The notes below the pieces were generated by a model. It was not told the DNA's origin. It saw nothing but the letters and a program-made list of their open reading frames with translations, and ran no database searches. From NCBI GenBank assembly GCA_963969345.1, contig OZ017768.1, positions 5,542,718-5,606,717 on the forward strand: a stretch of DNA of 64,000 nucleotides. The letters run 5' to 3'. This DNA is from Turbatrix aceti (taxonomy: Eukaryota; Nematoda; Chromadorea; Rhabditida; Panagrolaimidae). Positions 46,901-57,501 of the stretch are shown here, piece after piece; the first letter of the stretch is position 1, and every line of letters starts with the position of its first letter. The position numbers were made by a program, and so were the translations under genes.

Positions 46901-49900
46901 CAAGTGGTCATTCATTACCTCTTCAACATCTGCAAAAACCCGTTTTGGTATTTTAGACCGGTCGCCTTCAAAAAGTATCTATGATAGCGTATCCTGGCCC
47001 CTTATCTCCCCTTCGCTTGCGCAATCGACCTGCCATTTCTTTAGTATTTTCCTTGAAGGGCTGCTGCGTCGCGCGCGCGCGCGTCGTCCCCATCCCATCT
47101 GCTGTAATCCCCGCTATCCTGGCTCCTTCCAGCACACCGGGCACATCTCCTGTTAATCGATCTGTGGTCATTGGCGCCTTTTTATCCATTGGAAGAAGAG
47201 TCGCTGCTCACAGAGCTTTGCCGTAGCCATGGGCCTCCGGGGTGGGGCACGGCACCCACCTTTCCACCTTTCCACGTGGTATTGTCCTAAAATATGCGCA
47301 CAATTGTTGGCACACTTGTTTTAACTTTTTTTTTTCTTTTTTTTGTTCTGGCATTATAGACGTTTCACGCACCGATGATTGCGTGTTTACGCGTTTCGGA
47401 TGTTTTTCGTCACTTCTGTTTTTTGGCACACCGATGGGGAATGGAATCGGAGCCGTGAGTGAGCGTGATGTTTTTTTTCTACAAAAGGTGAACGTTGCAA
47501 CGTTCTCAAAAAATCTTAGGGTCATGAATTAAAAATAGGGGGAGGCATCTAAATAAATAGGTGTTTATGCCGTCCGTGCATGAGCTATTTCTAATCGCCG
47601 GTGTCTCTCGAAGGGCTGCAAAGGCCGAAAGAGGTCGTTATTTGCTTCACACTGACTACTTTTTTTTGTTTCTTATATTTTTTGGCTCTTGAACTCGACC
47701 CGGCGCTCGTTGCGTCTCATTTCCGATTTGCAGTCAGTCAGTCACGTCGTTAGCGGGAGAGGCGGCTCGGGAAGCCTCCGCAAGAGTAGTCTTCCCCGTC
47801 AAAAAGGCTTTTCCTGTCATCCGGGGTTTTGCGGGCGAACATTTGTTGACGAAACAAACCTCCTTGAACGAACAAATAATATTTAGTACTCGTTCGAGGG
47901 ACTCCATTTTTAGTAGCAAATGGTAGTTTTTTTTTGCTTTTTACCCCTCCTGCAACCAGTTTTTTGTTTGTTTGTTTGTTTCGGCACGAAAACCGTGTGG
48001 TTTGGTGTCCATTATGATTATTTGCTCATCCCGAAGTGGTTGGTTGTCTCATTTGGCCAGTCAGTGCCGGGCCAATTCCACGCAATGAATTCCTCGAAAG
48101 GCGTTTTGGGCGTCGTTCGCCGACGCTGTGGCGGTCCGAGTGGCCTGTTGTTGTCCGTTGTCCGTGGTGCTGCGTCACCCACCTCCGTGCCTGCTTGTGA
48201 TTTTCGTTGTCATCTTTTAGGAGGGCCCGTACGGGTCTTCGTTCATTCTTTGGATAACCCGACGCTCTAAATATTTTTCTGTCCGTGTCCGTGTCCATGC
48301 TATGTAGTAGCTCGATCAGTTTGGCTTCAACGCGCTGGCCTTGCCCTATTGCCATCCATTCCTGTCCCTGTTTACGCCCGCTCGCTCGCTCCACACCCGG
48401 AACTGTTTACTCCGCGGTGCACCACCAGCGTAGTTTTGACCGGATTTAGGGAGATTTGGATGCCATTAATGTATTTTTATAAGACGAATAGACAAATGAA
48501 GCGCGGATGAATGTCAAAGTCTGTACTTCTGCAACGCGGACGTTTTTTTAAATTAAAAAAAAATTATTTTTCTAAACAAAATCGCAGCACCTGAAAAAAT
48601 GTTAGGTTCGTTTTGAAAAGCATAATCAAATTTTGATGGATACCTGTGCACGCATAATTGCCTTCACCGGCCGGCATCCAATACAAAAACAAACGGCTGC
48701 AGTTGTTTTTTTCCAGTTTTGATCTTCGACAGCAGGTGCTCGAGTTTGGCACCTTTTTTGGCCATGCACTCTTAATTTTGAAATAATTTAGCATGCGGAT
48801 GGATTCGAGACAAATGAGCGCCTTTGAATGAATCCCAAACATGCTTTTCCCCCTGAAAGAGATAAATTAATGATTTTTGGATGCATTTTAATACGGCCCG
48901 CCGCAGTCAGTGCCCGCGGCCTCCGTTCGACCAAATGTGTTGTCACCGAGCGTGGAAAGATTACCGAACTCTACTGCGATTACGACATAGTTTTTTTTAG
49001 CGTATCGTAGTGTCAGGTTTCGGGATTACGGTTTTTTTCTGAAAAAAGGAAATCGTATAATATTTGGACTTTGTTTTTTTGTCGACTTTTTTTTTTGTTG
49101 CAGTGTGATTTCTGCGTCTTTCCTGCGGGTGAGGTAAGGCAATTACGTCTTGGACTCGACCTAACGGACTTCCATCTCGTCTATCGTAGAGCAAAGCCAA
49201 GTTTTTTTGCCGTGCTTGCTTGCATGCAGGAGGATTGTTCAGACATCAAAGGTTGTTATCGGAATTGTTGGTTGTCGCGCAGAGGGACTTAATCTGGCGT
49301 AAACCGCACACGTGCCATCCCGTCTTTTTTTCCTTGCTCGAGAGTCGGATTGTAAGTATGTATGTATGTGAAATTCGAAGTCAGGGATTTCTTGACACCT
49401 CTCGTGTAGCAATGGCGTTGCGTTGCCGGAGTACGTGATGTACAATTTTTTTTCTTCCGTTTTTGTTCTTCTACCATTCTGGAGTTCACGGGAACCGGGA
49501 TTTTCACGTGTTTCTTAATGGAAATCGAAATTCGATCTCAATTTGTTTTCTGGTGTGATATTTGGATTTCTTAGGGTCAAATTATAACTTCCTAGGTATC
49601 CTGCATTTGTCACTGCGCTCACTGAATTTTTCTAGGTTCTTAATTTTATGTTTTAGAAACTTTTTAGATTTTTTGTTTTTGTAAACGAAAAGTTGTTGTT
49701 TTTGAACACACGATGCGAAAACTTTCACTTTCTGCTGAGCAAAAAAAAGGTGTTTGTATGACGTTCGAAAAAAAGTCTATTCAAAATTTTCGAGAACTAA
49801 AATAAGTCCACAGAACAATCCATGAATTGTCACTGACTGGTGTCTGCCTCATCTTCGCTGATGATGACAATACATTTGCGGCCTCAGAGGCGCCAACAAT

Positions 49901-52900
49901 TGCTCTTCTCTCAAAATCATATCTTCTCGTGGCCGCCCGCCTGGTCGCGTTTCATGCTCGAGTGTTTCCCGATGCTTGTGCCGAGATTTGATTACAGCAC
50001 ACGGCTCGTTGTTGTCGCGGGGCGGTGGTGGTGGTGGTAGTTGCTGGCTGCGGCGGCAACGGCAACGGCGACGACGGCGTTGTCCAAAAGAGCAGTAATC
50101 CCGCAACTTGGTCTAGATGGCACTGGACGACGCCGACAAAAAATCACGTTGCGTCCGTTCAGCTTCCGCGTTCGAACTCGTCATCCATCCGAGCGTGCTC
50201 CGGGCTCGGAAAAAATCTGCTGGGTTTGGCGACTTCCGCTTCTGACCTTCTGTGATTGGCATCAAATTTTTTTGTTGCTTCGCACTCGCTCTGTTTTTTT
50301 GTTTTTTTCTGCACTTTGGTGCAGCTAGAAATCAAAGAGGTCGTCGGCGGCGTGCATGAGACTGATGTGAGGTCGTATAGTGTTTCGGGTGGGTGCAGGG
50401 TTCTGTTTTTCTACGGATGTCTGGTCTGCATCTGCATGCAATTCTGCACCGAGCTTTGTTTATTTTTCTGCTGATGCGTTCATTTTAAATATTTTTTAGC
50501 TCACTTTTTAGAATTGTATTTTCATTTGATTGGTCTTTGAAAAACTGTTTGCATTTTTGAACCATTGATTCGTCATTCTGGATTCTGCAGAAAGTCCCAA
50601 CACGTGGGTAATATCTGTTTTCTTTTAAAAAACTTGCTCGCTCTTCAAAAAAAAATTAAACATGCGCAAACACGAGGTCGCCGACCCTGCTCCCGCCGCC
50701 GGGGACATCTCTAGTGCAGGCTGCATCGATGGCCGCTGCCGGAAAGACCGTGACGTAGACGACGCTCGCGAGCTGACTGATTTTTGAGTCTCGTCGACAA
50801 GACAATCTCATCTCGTGTGCCCCGGCGGCTATAAAAGGCTACGGGAGACGCTAAAGTGTCCTACACGTTTTTTGCTTTCTCATTTTCTCACTAACAAACC
50901 ACTTTGGCGGGCAGGGCATGCGATTAAGCGTATACGACGAAGACGGGGGATGCAACAAGTACCGGCGGCAGTCGGCATCGTCGGCGCGGGACTGACTGCC
51001 GAAATCGACGTGTCAACTTTGTCATCTGCACGCTGTGTCGCCGAGTTGCCCACGATAGCTGCAGGAAGATGAAGTTTGATTATTGAAGGGGACTGAAGTC
51101 AGGTCGGGGGTGCCCTTGCGCTCCGTGGATCATCACGTCTGCTGGAAGCGGAAGCGTTCGAGCGAGGTCGGCTCCAGCGCGCCCTTTTGGACGGTGTTTG
51201 AGCGATTATCTTCCTTAGCGGGACGACGATGCTTTCTAAGCCCCGGGCTATCACAGTCGACTTTGAAATGATTATTTCGTACTTTAAGTGGCTTGACTTT
51301 CGTCTTTCTTTCGAACACCTCGGTCTACGGCTGAATTCTGAGCTTTGAATCGTGTTTGTGTTTTTTTTTGCAAAATCAAAGACCCTCGCTATTCACTCAA
51401 TTAGGCGTTCAAGGTCTTGTTTTTTGCGACGCAGCCTTATCGCGGGAACTTCATCGGCTCTCGTCTCGGCATTTGAGTGAATTTGGCTTCGAACAATGCA
51501 TGCGCGATAAGTGCCGAAGCCGCTTTTCAAAACGACATAAACTCGTCTTCAAAAGACAATGCACGGCTTGTTTTTTTGTTTTCTTCGAATTACGACCCGT
51601 TAGGAAGGGTCCGTGTTCTGTTTCGCTTCTTCTGCAACACGGCCCGGTGACTGACTGACTTGCAGCTTGTTTTGATGAGTGAAAGGTGATTCATGTCAGC
51701 CACAATGCACTTTTGCGACTGTCACACAGACGAATTTTTGGAAGGGGGTCTTGGTTATTGAAGGGCGAATATGACACAATTTCGCTGCCGTGTGAATGTT
51801 TTTTGATTTTGTTTTCAATTTTTGGGTCAAACGAAAAAAATTCTTGTGCTTATCGTAGAAGTTGTCTTTTTTTGCTGCGAAGAAGTTCCCTCGTTTTCTG
51901 CTGCCTGTTGCCCGGGAGGGGGGGCAATTACGGTGTTCATCGAGGGCTGTGCAACTCGTCATCCGGCCCCTTCCGGCCCTCGCTGATTGCTGCTGACCTT
52001 GCCGCGTGCCAGGGGATCACGTCGGCATCAACAGCGGTTTTTTTTTTGGCTCATCGCCCGGATGCACCCTCTCTCACTCAGAAATAAGCTAGCTTGACTC
52101 TCCCGTCCCTCTTTTCCTTTTCTTTTTTTTGACTAAAAACAAAGTTAGTCATTGCCTTGCAGGGTCACTGATGAACTGACTGCCTGAGATGTGAGCTGCG
52201 TCGTTGTTAGCCTTCCGCGGGGATTGTTTGTGTCTCGTCTGACGGTAGGGGGTTCTGTTTTGTTCTGGAAACAGGGTTTATCTCGAGATAATGCCAAACT
52301 GATCGTTATGGGATCTTGATGATGATCTACAGCTTTTTGCACGGGTTATTTTGGCCCAGACACGGTTATTTGTATGATGCTCTGTCAAGTTGTATTCTGC
52401 CGCCAACGTTTGCAACTTTCTCAATTAAATACAACTTTGCACCGTGTTTATTTTTACCTCCTCAGACCTGTCCCAGGTGCTCTATGCATATGCTACTCGC
52501 AGAATTCGTGCCATTAAATTGAATGCACTATTATTACATTTATTCAAATCTGCCTTGTGTCTTAGCTCTAAAATTAGTCTTCTACCCCTGTTCTGGCCTA
52601 ATTTTAGTCTTTCTGCCCAATTTTTGACCGAATCTAATTTTTTAAATTTTTTTCAGGGCATTTGGAAATTCTCGCTTCAAGCGGGATTCAGTGGTGACTG
52701 TGCATCCGGACGTGATCCGTGTCGACCTGACGCAGTACCCCCTGCGCTACCTGATTGTGGCATCGGACGGCTTCTTCGACGCATTTTCAAACGACGAGGC
52801 TATTTCGTTTGCCAACGACTTCCTGCGCACGAAGGGCCTCTGCAAATGGTCTAGCCTCGCGCACACCCTCACGCTCGAAGCCTACAGACGCGGCAGCGAA

Positions 52901-52939
52901 GACAACATTTCGGTGCTCGTCGTAAAGCTTCTCCTCTAG
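37965..52939 (+). CDS. PPM1L-type PP2C Ser/Thr phosphatase, membrane-anchored
   Basis: Seven exons, 37965-38043, 39639-39806, 45365-45513, 45575-45700, 45858-46064, 46563-46651 and 52657-52939, join in frame to give 366 residues (PPM1L is about 360). The N-terminal TM anchor is split over exons 1-2 (EILLGILFVITMHAYV). The PP2C core follows with metal-binding motifs: HYMEDR, FDGHGGH, GSTLISAI, NVGDSRAV, DHKP, YVATYGVDRVQGVLAVSR, ASDGFFDAFSN and RGSEDNISVLVV. All core Asp ligands are present, so it should be an active Mn/Mg phosphatase; vertebrate PPM1L acts at the ER on TAK1, ASK1, IRE1 and CERT. Introns 1, 2 and 6 are 1.6, 5.6 and 6.0 kb; the others are 61-498 nt. Intron 2 hosts three antisense receptor genes. 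Confidence 0.93.
39990..41127 (-). CDS. Srt-like chemoreceptor GPCR A, nested in phosphatase intron
   Basis: Minus-strand exons 41127-40369 and 40322-39990 join in phase 0 and give 363 residues. Seven hydrophobic segments are visible: VVGVCFTALALVCIVPNITL, FVFAIGLCDIMQLVLHALSG, the third around FIIPAYIAFIVVNFVLSCNR, then WYAFSAFVFGGFCVALL, ISGMYISCVIYVIVFARII, one after KILIQASVT, and WVTNCAVNPLIYYL. The KYNAYKFV and CNRL motifs and the single intron after TM5 are shared with the two neighbouring paralogs. The pattern fits nematode Srt-type receptors (family-level inference). An internal Met at 41019 may be the true start, since the paralogs lack the extra N-terminal 36 residues. Confidence 0.82.
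41809..42847 (-). CDS. Srt-like chemoreceptor GPCR B, nested in phosphatase intron
   Basis: Minus-strand exons 42847-42257 and 42180-41809 join in phase 0 and give 320 residues. The ATG at 42847 starts only 8 residues before TM1 (IYGIIFTAISIGCLIPTILL). Later landmarks are NNAYKFIVVINFLNVVQLVL, IVPAYIAYVVMNLVLSINRF, WNYDYEDH in the second outer loop, the RKKYGSKTNYRTDVKILIQA block at the start of exon 2, and the TM7 motif WVINCVANPIVFFL. It is closest to receptor A (same intron position, same RKK...TNYKTDVKILIQAS block). The tail is Ser/Thr/Gln-rich. The intron contains no repeat. Confidence 0.85.
43207..44476 (-). CDS. Srt-like chemoreceptor GPCR C, nested in phosphatase intron
   Basis: Minus-strand exons 44476-43856 and 43602-43207 join in phase 0 and give 338 residues. 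The start MNSTDAPEVV carries a sequon; the frame is open farther upstream without an ATG. TM segments include GTCYVAFSVICLLLDVFMIL, FILALSGLDILQLVIHILTG, IIAAYVSYIVTTVILAANRL, WVIYVIVFVHIVLQ, and a TM7 with NGSVSSVMYFAL in place of the N-P motif seen in A and B. The intron position is the same as in A and B, but the sequence is more diverged and the exon 2 tail is His/Ser-rich. It is the most 5' (for the minus strand) member of a three-gene tandem array. Confidence 0.82.
44982..45192 (+). repeat. Tandem duplication of a 75-bp segment, 136 bp apart
   Basis: The segment gcagaagttgcgagggggtt...ggaaacggtcaacgattt (44983-45054) recurs as gcaaaagttgcaagagggtt...ggaaacggtcaacaattt (45119-45190). The copies differ at about 10 positions. 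They lie in PPM1L intron 2, shortly upstream of exon 3. Each includes an acceptor-like tttgctgcag / tttgttgcag. Confidence 0.8.
46652..52656. other. Six-kilobase last intron of the phosphatase gene
   Basis: It separates exon 6 (ending ag) from exon 7 (starting g), which together restore the Arg codon of the AVSRAFG motif. Unlike other large introns here, it shows no TTCGCGAA-family copy and no nested gene I can support. Sequence is mixed, with G/T-rich text, tatgtatgtatg (49357-49368), cgcgcgcgcgcg (47072-47083) and repeated cagtcagtcagtca words. A TATA-like ggctataaaaggc is at about 50827. Confidence 0.7.
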
Positions 52940-52945
52940 GCGCGC

Positions 52946-54772
52946 ATGACCTCGCTGTGTCAGTTCATCGAATCCCTGCCATCGGGCACCGATCTCCTCG
53001 ACGTCGACGTCTACCGTAACCTGAGCACAATCTCGAGCTCAGCGCAGTATGAGACGGTCTCGCTGGTCAATCGCATCACCTACGCCTACATCACGCCCAT
53101 CATCATTACGGTGGGCGTCGTCGGCGATGTACTGACCGTCGCGACCCTTACACATCCTCTCCTGCGGCGATCGTCGATCATCTACACCTACCTCACCCTG
53201 CTCGCGATGACTGACCTCTTCACGCACGCCTCTTCAGTTCCCATGATTTTTTTCATCCTCGACTGGCGCCTATGCTCCCGTCTCTCTGCTTTTTACTACG
53301 CCCATATTGGATTTCCCCTCGTCAACGCGCTGATGGGGGCCTCGGTGTGGATCGTTGTTTCCCTCACCCTCAGCCAGTACATGGCTGTCTGCCATCCTTT
53401 TCACCACGGATTCTTCAAGAAGAGAAAGATGTGCTTTTGGCTTTTTACGATTGCGTACGTCTTCAATTTCTGCATCTACGCTCCCTGGTCGACGAAGAAG
53501 AACGTGCACTTGGTGAGTTGATTTCGCTTCAAGACAGTACTATCAGGTACCCGAAATTTTTGGGTTCGGGTATCCGAAAAAACCATAAAAATGGACATGG
53601 AAGTAAATTTTTTTTCATTCTACAAGACTATATTTTTGTTTCAGAAGCCTCTAAATTAAATTTATGACTTTCTTTTTGGTACACAAAAATTCTGAATTAA
53701 AAGAACCGAAAAATTTGGGTATTTTTTAACGCCAAAACTTTTTGGTTACTAAAAAATTTTGGAAAAAAACCCTAAAAATTTTGAGTTTGGGGGTTTTTTT
53801 TTTAAACTCGCGTTTTCAAAAAAAACATGTTTTACTGTAAATACCTTTTGCAGATCCCAGACGGACTGGCCCAGTGCAGCTACCTCATCTGCGACCGAAG
53901 ACAGCAGCCGTGGTTCGAAGTCTACGAATGGGTGCGCGAATTTCTGACACGGGTCTTCCCCTTCGTGCTCATCGCCTACTTCAACTGCAAGATCATGTGC
54001 ACGTACCGGATCACGAAGCGGGACCGAATGCAGCGACTCGCGAGCCAAACAAAACGCGCGGCTGCCGACAAGAGCGAGCAGGAAGAGCGGCGACTCTTCA
54101 TCCTCCTCTTCGCCATCATCATCGTCTTCTTCTGCTGCACGATTCCTGCCGCCCCGCTCACCATTCTCGTCGCCGAGAAAAACGCTAAGAATCTCACTTT
54201 CCAGGTAATTTTTTTCTGTCTCAATTTTTCGAAAAACCCTCTGTTTTTAGATTATCCGGGCGATAATAAACGTACTCGAGTTTACCAAGTTCGCGCTCAA
54301 CTTTTACTTTTACTGCCTCATCAACCCGGACATCCGCCGAATCTCGTGGTCCATCATCCAGTGCCGTGAACTCGGAAAACCCGCCCGGGTCAAAGGCCAG
54401 AACGTCAATCCCATCAGCCTGTACGCCAGGGCCTCGCGTTCGACCAACCGCGGCGGTTTTGGGGATTCTTCTCGCCGCAGCAGTCGCCACGACGAATTTC
54501 ACCCCAGGCTGAGATCGTTCGACAGCGCGATGCGTTCCCGCTCGACCAGCGTACTCACGACCGCCGGTGTGCCTGAAGTCAACGGCGTAGCGCAGCTCCA
54601 AATCATCCGGGAGAGCGACACTGCCTCTAGTCTCGCGTCAAAGACCGCTTCGACGGGATCTTCCCTCTCTGCCGCGTCTTCGCCAGCCCGGCGTCTCGGC
54701 GACGACATCGCGCTCGCAGCTGCCGCTGCCGCTGCTCTGCGCAAGACAAGCACCGGCTCTCTCGGCCGGTAA
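52946..54772 (+). CDS. Rhodopsin-class peptide-type GPCR
   Basis: Exons 52946-53512, 53854-54204 and 54251-54772 join in phase 0 and give 479 residues. The N-terminus has a sequon (NLS) before TM1 (ITPIIITVGVVGDVLTVATL). TM2 contains LLAMTDLFTHAS. TM3 ends with SQYMAVCHP in the DRY position. TM5 is FLTRVFPFVLIAYFNCKIM, TM6 FILLFAIIIVFFCCTIPAAP, and TM7 has NFYFYCLINPDIRR. This pattern resembles nematode FMRFamide-receptor-like (FRPR) and related orphan receptors. The cytosolic tail of about 130 residues is Ser/Arg-rich with an Ala run. The ATG lies 6 bp after the stop of the phosphatase gene on the same strand, with no acceptor between. Confidence 0.88.
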
Positions 54773-55651
54773 CGGCACTGGACTGCCTTCTGGGGTACAT
54801 AACTATCGGCTACGGGCACACGGTGGAATTTTCCAAAAGTGACTTGGCTTGGATGTATATATTTTATATTTAGCTGCATGTTCGGGATTTTGATCATAAA
54901 CGCGGAATCTTGATGAGATTTTTATGGGGTTGAATTTGAGAAATAGAACGAACATAAACATTTTTAATCGCATTCGCGAACGAACAAGAACAGATTATTT
55001 TTATTATTTGTTCAAATTTTGTCCTAACTGGACAGAAAAACGTAAACTGCGGGTTTTTTTGCGATTTCACGTTTTCGATAACAGTCTTCCTACAATTTTT
55101 ATGGTCAACGTCAATGCACAATTTTTGGCATTTTTCGACAAATAACACCGATTTCGGCAAAATTAAACTAATTTTACTCAAATTTTGTTCGTTTTGTTTA
55201 TTAAAAAAAAATATTTTTTTTCACGAACAAACACGAACATTCACCCCTCCTCATTGGTTGTTATCTCTACGGAGCACGTAAATATTTATCTCGGAAGACG
55301 CTTCGATTTTTCTTAAATTTTAAAAATCATTGTCGCCCCCAAAGCACGTGAATGTTTTCTCTCGCGCTGATGTGAGTTCCAAAAAGATTCGATCTGATAA
55401 CGACGTCAAATGTGCAGTCAGTGAGTTTCCAGTTGGTTGGCTTCCAGCCAGATTAAGGAGGCCACTAATGTATAGGACCCGCCCAGACGGCCCAAGGAAA
55501 TAGACGACAATGATGAGAACAAACTGAACTCAACTCCCTAATCAGCCAGCCAGTCAGCGCCAGTCTGGTCGGTGTTTATTATTGACGCACTCCTCCTCGC
55601 CTGCATCATTTATTGACCAGACCAACCCTGACAACCCTGTACACGTCAAAA
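54773..55651. other. Intergenic, GPCR to aminotransferase
   Basis: This holds a TTCGCGAA-family copy (54935-55250) and about 400 bp upstream of the aminotransferase with cagtcagt and agccagccagtcagc words. No gene is supported. Confidence 0.45.
54935..55250 (+). repeat. TTCGCGAA repeat family, copy 8
   Basis: A nearly full copy: attcgcgaacgaacaaga, taactggacagaaaaacgta, tcacgttttcgataacagtc, ttcctacaatttttatggtc, gtcaatgcacaatttttggc, caaataacaccgatttcggc, and the end acgaacaaacacgaacattc followed by acccc. It is in intergenic DNA. Confidence 0.8.
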
Positions 55652-57362
55652 ATGTCCGAGGCACCGGAGCAGCACGTGACCCTCTTCGACGGCGCCTCGA
55701 CGGGCCGTTTCATGCTGAACGTCGGCGCTCCGGGAGTGGCTATACTGCGCCGTGTGGCTGCTATGATTTCCCACGCCACAGAGATCCAGATGGCACGTGC
55801 TGTCGCCGGAAACGCGGATGCCGTGCAATATGGCGCCACTGACGGTCCACCTGAGTTTCTGGAAGCTTTGGCTGATTTTTTGACGGATGCCTATGGCGAA
55901 AAAGTACTGAAAGAGAGCTTGGCGCTTACCGCCGGCGCTACCAATGGTCTCGTTTACCTTCTGACCCAGGTAAAACTTTTCTGATCATGGTAAGATGTGT
56001 TTTTTCTAATTCGAAAAATTCAGGTGTTCCCGAACAAAACAACGGTCTACACCGAGGAGCTCTCCTACTTCCTGGCGATCAAGGTGCTCTCCAGCCTTGA
56101 ATTCCCGATCCGCTCGGTGAACATTGACTCGGACGGGATCTCCGTCGATCATTTGGAGGCCTTATGGTCTGCTGCATATTCTCCAGCCGATGTCGCCGCT
56201 GCCAAAGCCGCCGATCGCTTTTTAGGAGTGTTGTACCTCATCCCGCACTATCAAAACCCAACGGGCAGCGTGTTGACTCCCGATCGCTGCCGACGCCTAA
56301 TTGCACTCGCCAGACGTTTTCAGGTCAGTGAACGTCCGTGTTCATTCACGTACATTTTCGAACAAATTTGAAATTTATTGTTCATTGTTCGTTCATCAAA
56401 AAGCAGATTACGTTTTTTTTGCCTGCATGAACAAAATTTGGTCCCCGTGGTAAAAAGAGAATTTTCGATGTTCGTTTGTGTCCGTTTGCGAACATGATCA
56501 AAATTGTTCCTGTTCGTTCGTTTTTGTGAACAAAATTTGCGAAAGTTCGCGTTCGTTCATAAACAAAAAAATCAAATATTCCCTGTTCCAGATTCTCGTA
56601 ATCTGCGACGACGTGTACAATATCCTGGACTACAGCGGGACAAACCCCCCAAGTCGCCTATTCGCCTACGACGACCCCGCATCCGCCGACTACGCCGGAG
56701 GGCACGTCGTATCCAATGGGTCATTTTCAAAGTTGCTGGCACCTGGCCTCCGTCTGGGCTGGCTGGAAATGCCTGCCGAGCTCAAGAGACGTTACTGGAC
56801 GCAGTCTTGGATCCTCATCTCCGGTGGCAGTGTGAATACGTTCATGGGTTTCATCGTGGGAGAACTCCTCCGAACAGGTCAGGTGAAGGCGCTCGTCGAT
56901 GACATCAAAGCGCAGAACGGAAGCAAGTTGAAAGCTCTGCTGACCGTACTTGAACGGGAGCTGCCGGAGGGGTGTTCTGTCCTGCACGTACCACAGGTAA
57001 GTGAGGTTCTTGTGGGGTTTGTCAGACGGATTATCAATTGCATTTAGGGCGGATACTTTGTTTATCTGACGCTGCCGCCTTCGCTCGATTCGACGACTGC
57101 AACAAAGCATCTCGCGGACAAATACGACGTTTTGACCCAGGACGGAAAACGGTGAGAAGATTTTTTATTTGTGGGCTTTTTAGATGGGATAAAAGGTTCT
57201 TTTTGCAGGTTTTGGTCAGGAACACCGGATGATCCGAGACGCCAGACACTCGCCAATGGCATTCGACTGGCAATTGCTTATCCGAGTTTGGAAGAGGTCA
57301 TCGAAGGCGGAAAACTGCTCTGCAGAGGGTTGACCGAACTTCTGGGCCCGGCAAAGTTGTAG
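55652..57362 (+). CDS. PLP-dependent class I/II aminotransferase
   Basis: Exons 55652-55969, 56024-56323, 56592-56996, 57048-57151 and 57209-57362 join in frame to give 426 residues. The fold-type I core is clear: LTAGATNGLVYLL (cofactor phosphate region), LIPHYQNPTGSVLTPDRCRR (the NPTG motif), ICDDVYNILDY (Asp and Tyr that bind the PLP pyridine and phenol), SNGSFSKLLAPGLRLGW (Schiff-base Lys, about K253, and phosphate-binding Arg) and IRLAIAYPS (carboxylate-binding Arg). It resembles the 2-aminoadipate/aromatic, multi-substrate transaminase group (YER152C-like). There is no signal peptide, so cytosolic. Intron 2 (268 nt) is almost entirely a TTCGCGAA-family repeat; the other introns are 51-57 nt. 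Confidence 0.92.
56330..56582 (-). repeat. TTCGCGAA repeat family, copy 9 (short)
   Basis: Clusters of gttcattcacg, gttcgttcatc, gtttgcgaacatgatcaaaa and gttcgcgttcgttcataaac, with most of the family core deleted. It fills aminotransferase intron 2 from 7 nt after the donor to 10 nt before the acceptor. Confidence 0.6.
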
Positions 57363-57501
57363 AAAATAGACTAACCACGTTTAAATGAGTGTTATGTTCG
57401 GTTATGACGGTATAAAAATCTGACTTGCCGGCAAAATTCAAATTACAGCACATGTGTTTATTTTTTGAGTCACTCACATTGCAAAAAAAATTTTGTCCAA
57501 A

